In this document: piece by piece, positions 6,622-6,623 of the stretch | Position numbering within the stretch: the first letter of the stretch is position 1 | How the letters are laid out: every line of letters starts with the position of its first letter | NCBI GenBank assembly: GCA_900552545.1 | Contig: USAL01000102.1 | Location: 1-6,623 of the forward strand | Reading direction: 5' to 3' | DNA length: 6,623 nucleotides | DNA from: an uncultured Sutterella sp. | GTDB taxonomy: Bacteria > Pseudomonadota > Gammaproteobacteria > Burkholderiales > Burkholderiaceae_F | Notes under the pieces: model-generated | Databases searched by the model: none | The model's input: only the letters and a program-made list of their open reading frames with translations | What the model was told of the DNA's origin: nothing | Made by a program: the position numbers and the translations under genes

Positions 6622-6623
6622 CA

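Larger units (their letters stand above)
5676..6623 (-). mobile_element. IS3-family insertion sequence, right side cut by window edge
   Basis: The element is recognised by its OrfB-type DDE transposase on the - strand and by lower GC and different codon use than the chromosomal genes. The outer left boundary is inferred: TGTCTGATTCCTG at 5676 starts with TG, lies between the upstream gene's terminator and the transposase stop, and shares scattered positions (TG, CCT, CAAC, GG) with the sequence read inward from 6623 on the other strand. No target duplication can be tested because the far flank is outside the window. An orfA, expected upstream of orfB at the right, is not visible, so the element may extend past 6623 or be a shortened copy. 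Confidence 0.6.

Overview
The window looks like bacterial chromosomal DNA of high GC content: dense short genes, GC-rich third codon positions, and Shine-Dalgarno motifs before several starts. The gene style resembles gut Betaproteobacteria such as Sutterellaceae, but nothing here is a marker gene, so that placement is a weak inference. No RNA gene, CRISPR array or known defence or secretion cluster was seen.

Layout from left to right. (1) 1-884, + strand: the 3' end of a charged, helix-rich unknown protein cut by the window edge, then a small protein with a C-terminal membrane helix. The two may be one gene split by a frameshift. A strong bidirectional terminator at 884-927 closes this side. 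(2) 960-1526, - strand: a five-helix membrane protein resembling DUF2569. (3) 1725-2576, - strand: an aldo/keto reductase of the 2,5-diketo-D-gluconate reductase type, complete from end to end except for one in-frame amber codon at 138. (4) 2776-3468, + strand: an alpha/beta hydrolase with an intact GYSLAG nucleophile motif, divergent from the reductase. (5) 3516-3917, - strand: a small unknown protein, convergent with the hydrolase. (6) 3918-4204: an intergenic region with two separate inverted repeats. (7) 4205-5581, + strand: an unrecognised 458-residue protein with an N-terminal membrane anchor and a regular coiled coil, followed by a terminator-like hairpin. (8) From about 5676 to the right edge: an insertion sequence of the IS3 family on the - strand, lower in GC than the rest. 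Its DDE transposase is intact over the catalytic core, and a long imperfect palindrome lies at the window edge.

The genes do not form an obvious pathway. Most are single transcription units in alternating orientations, separated by hairpins or divergent promoter regions. The main points of interest are one nearly intact gene stopped by a nonsense codon, one possible frameshift pair, an unknown anchored coiled-coil protein with a structured upstream region, and an IS3 element whose right-hand structure is unusual. I found no convincing evidence of a new multi-gene system.
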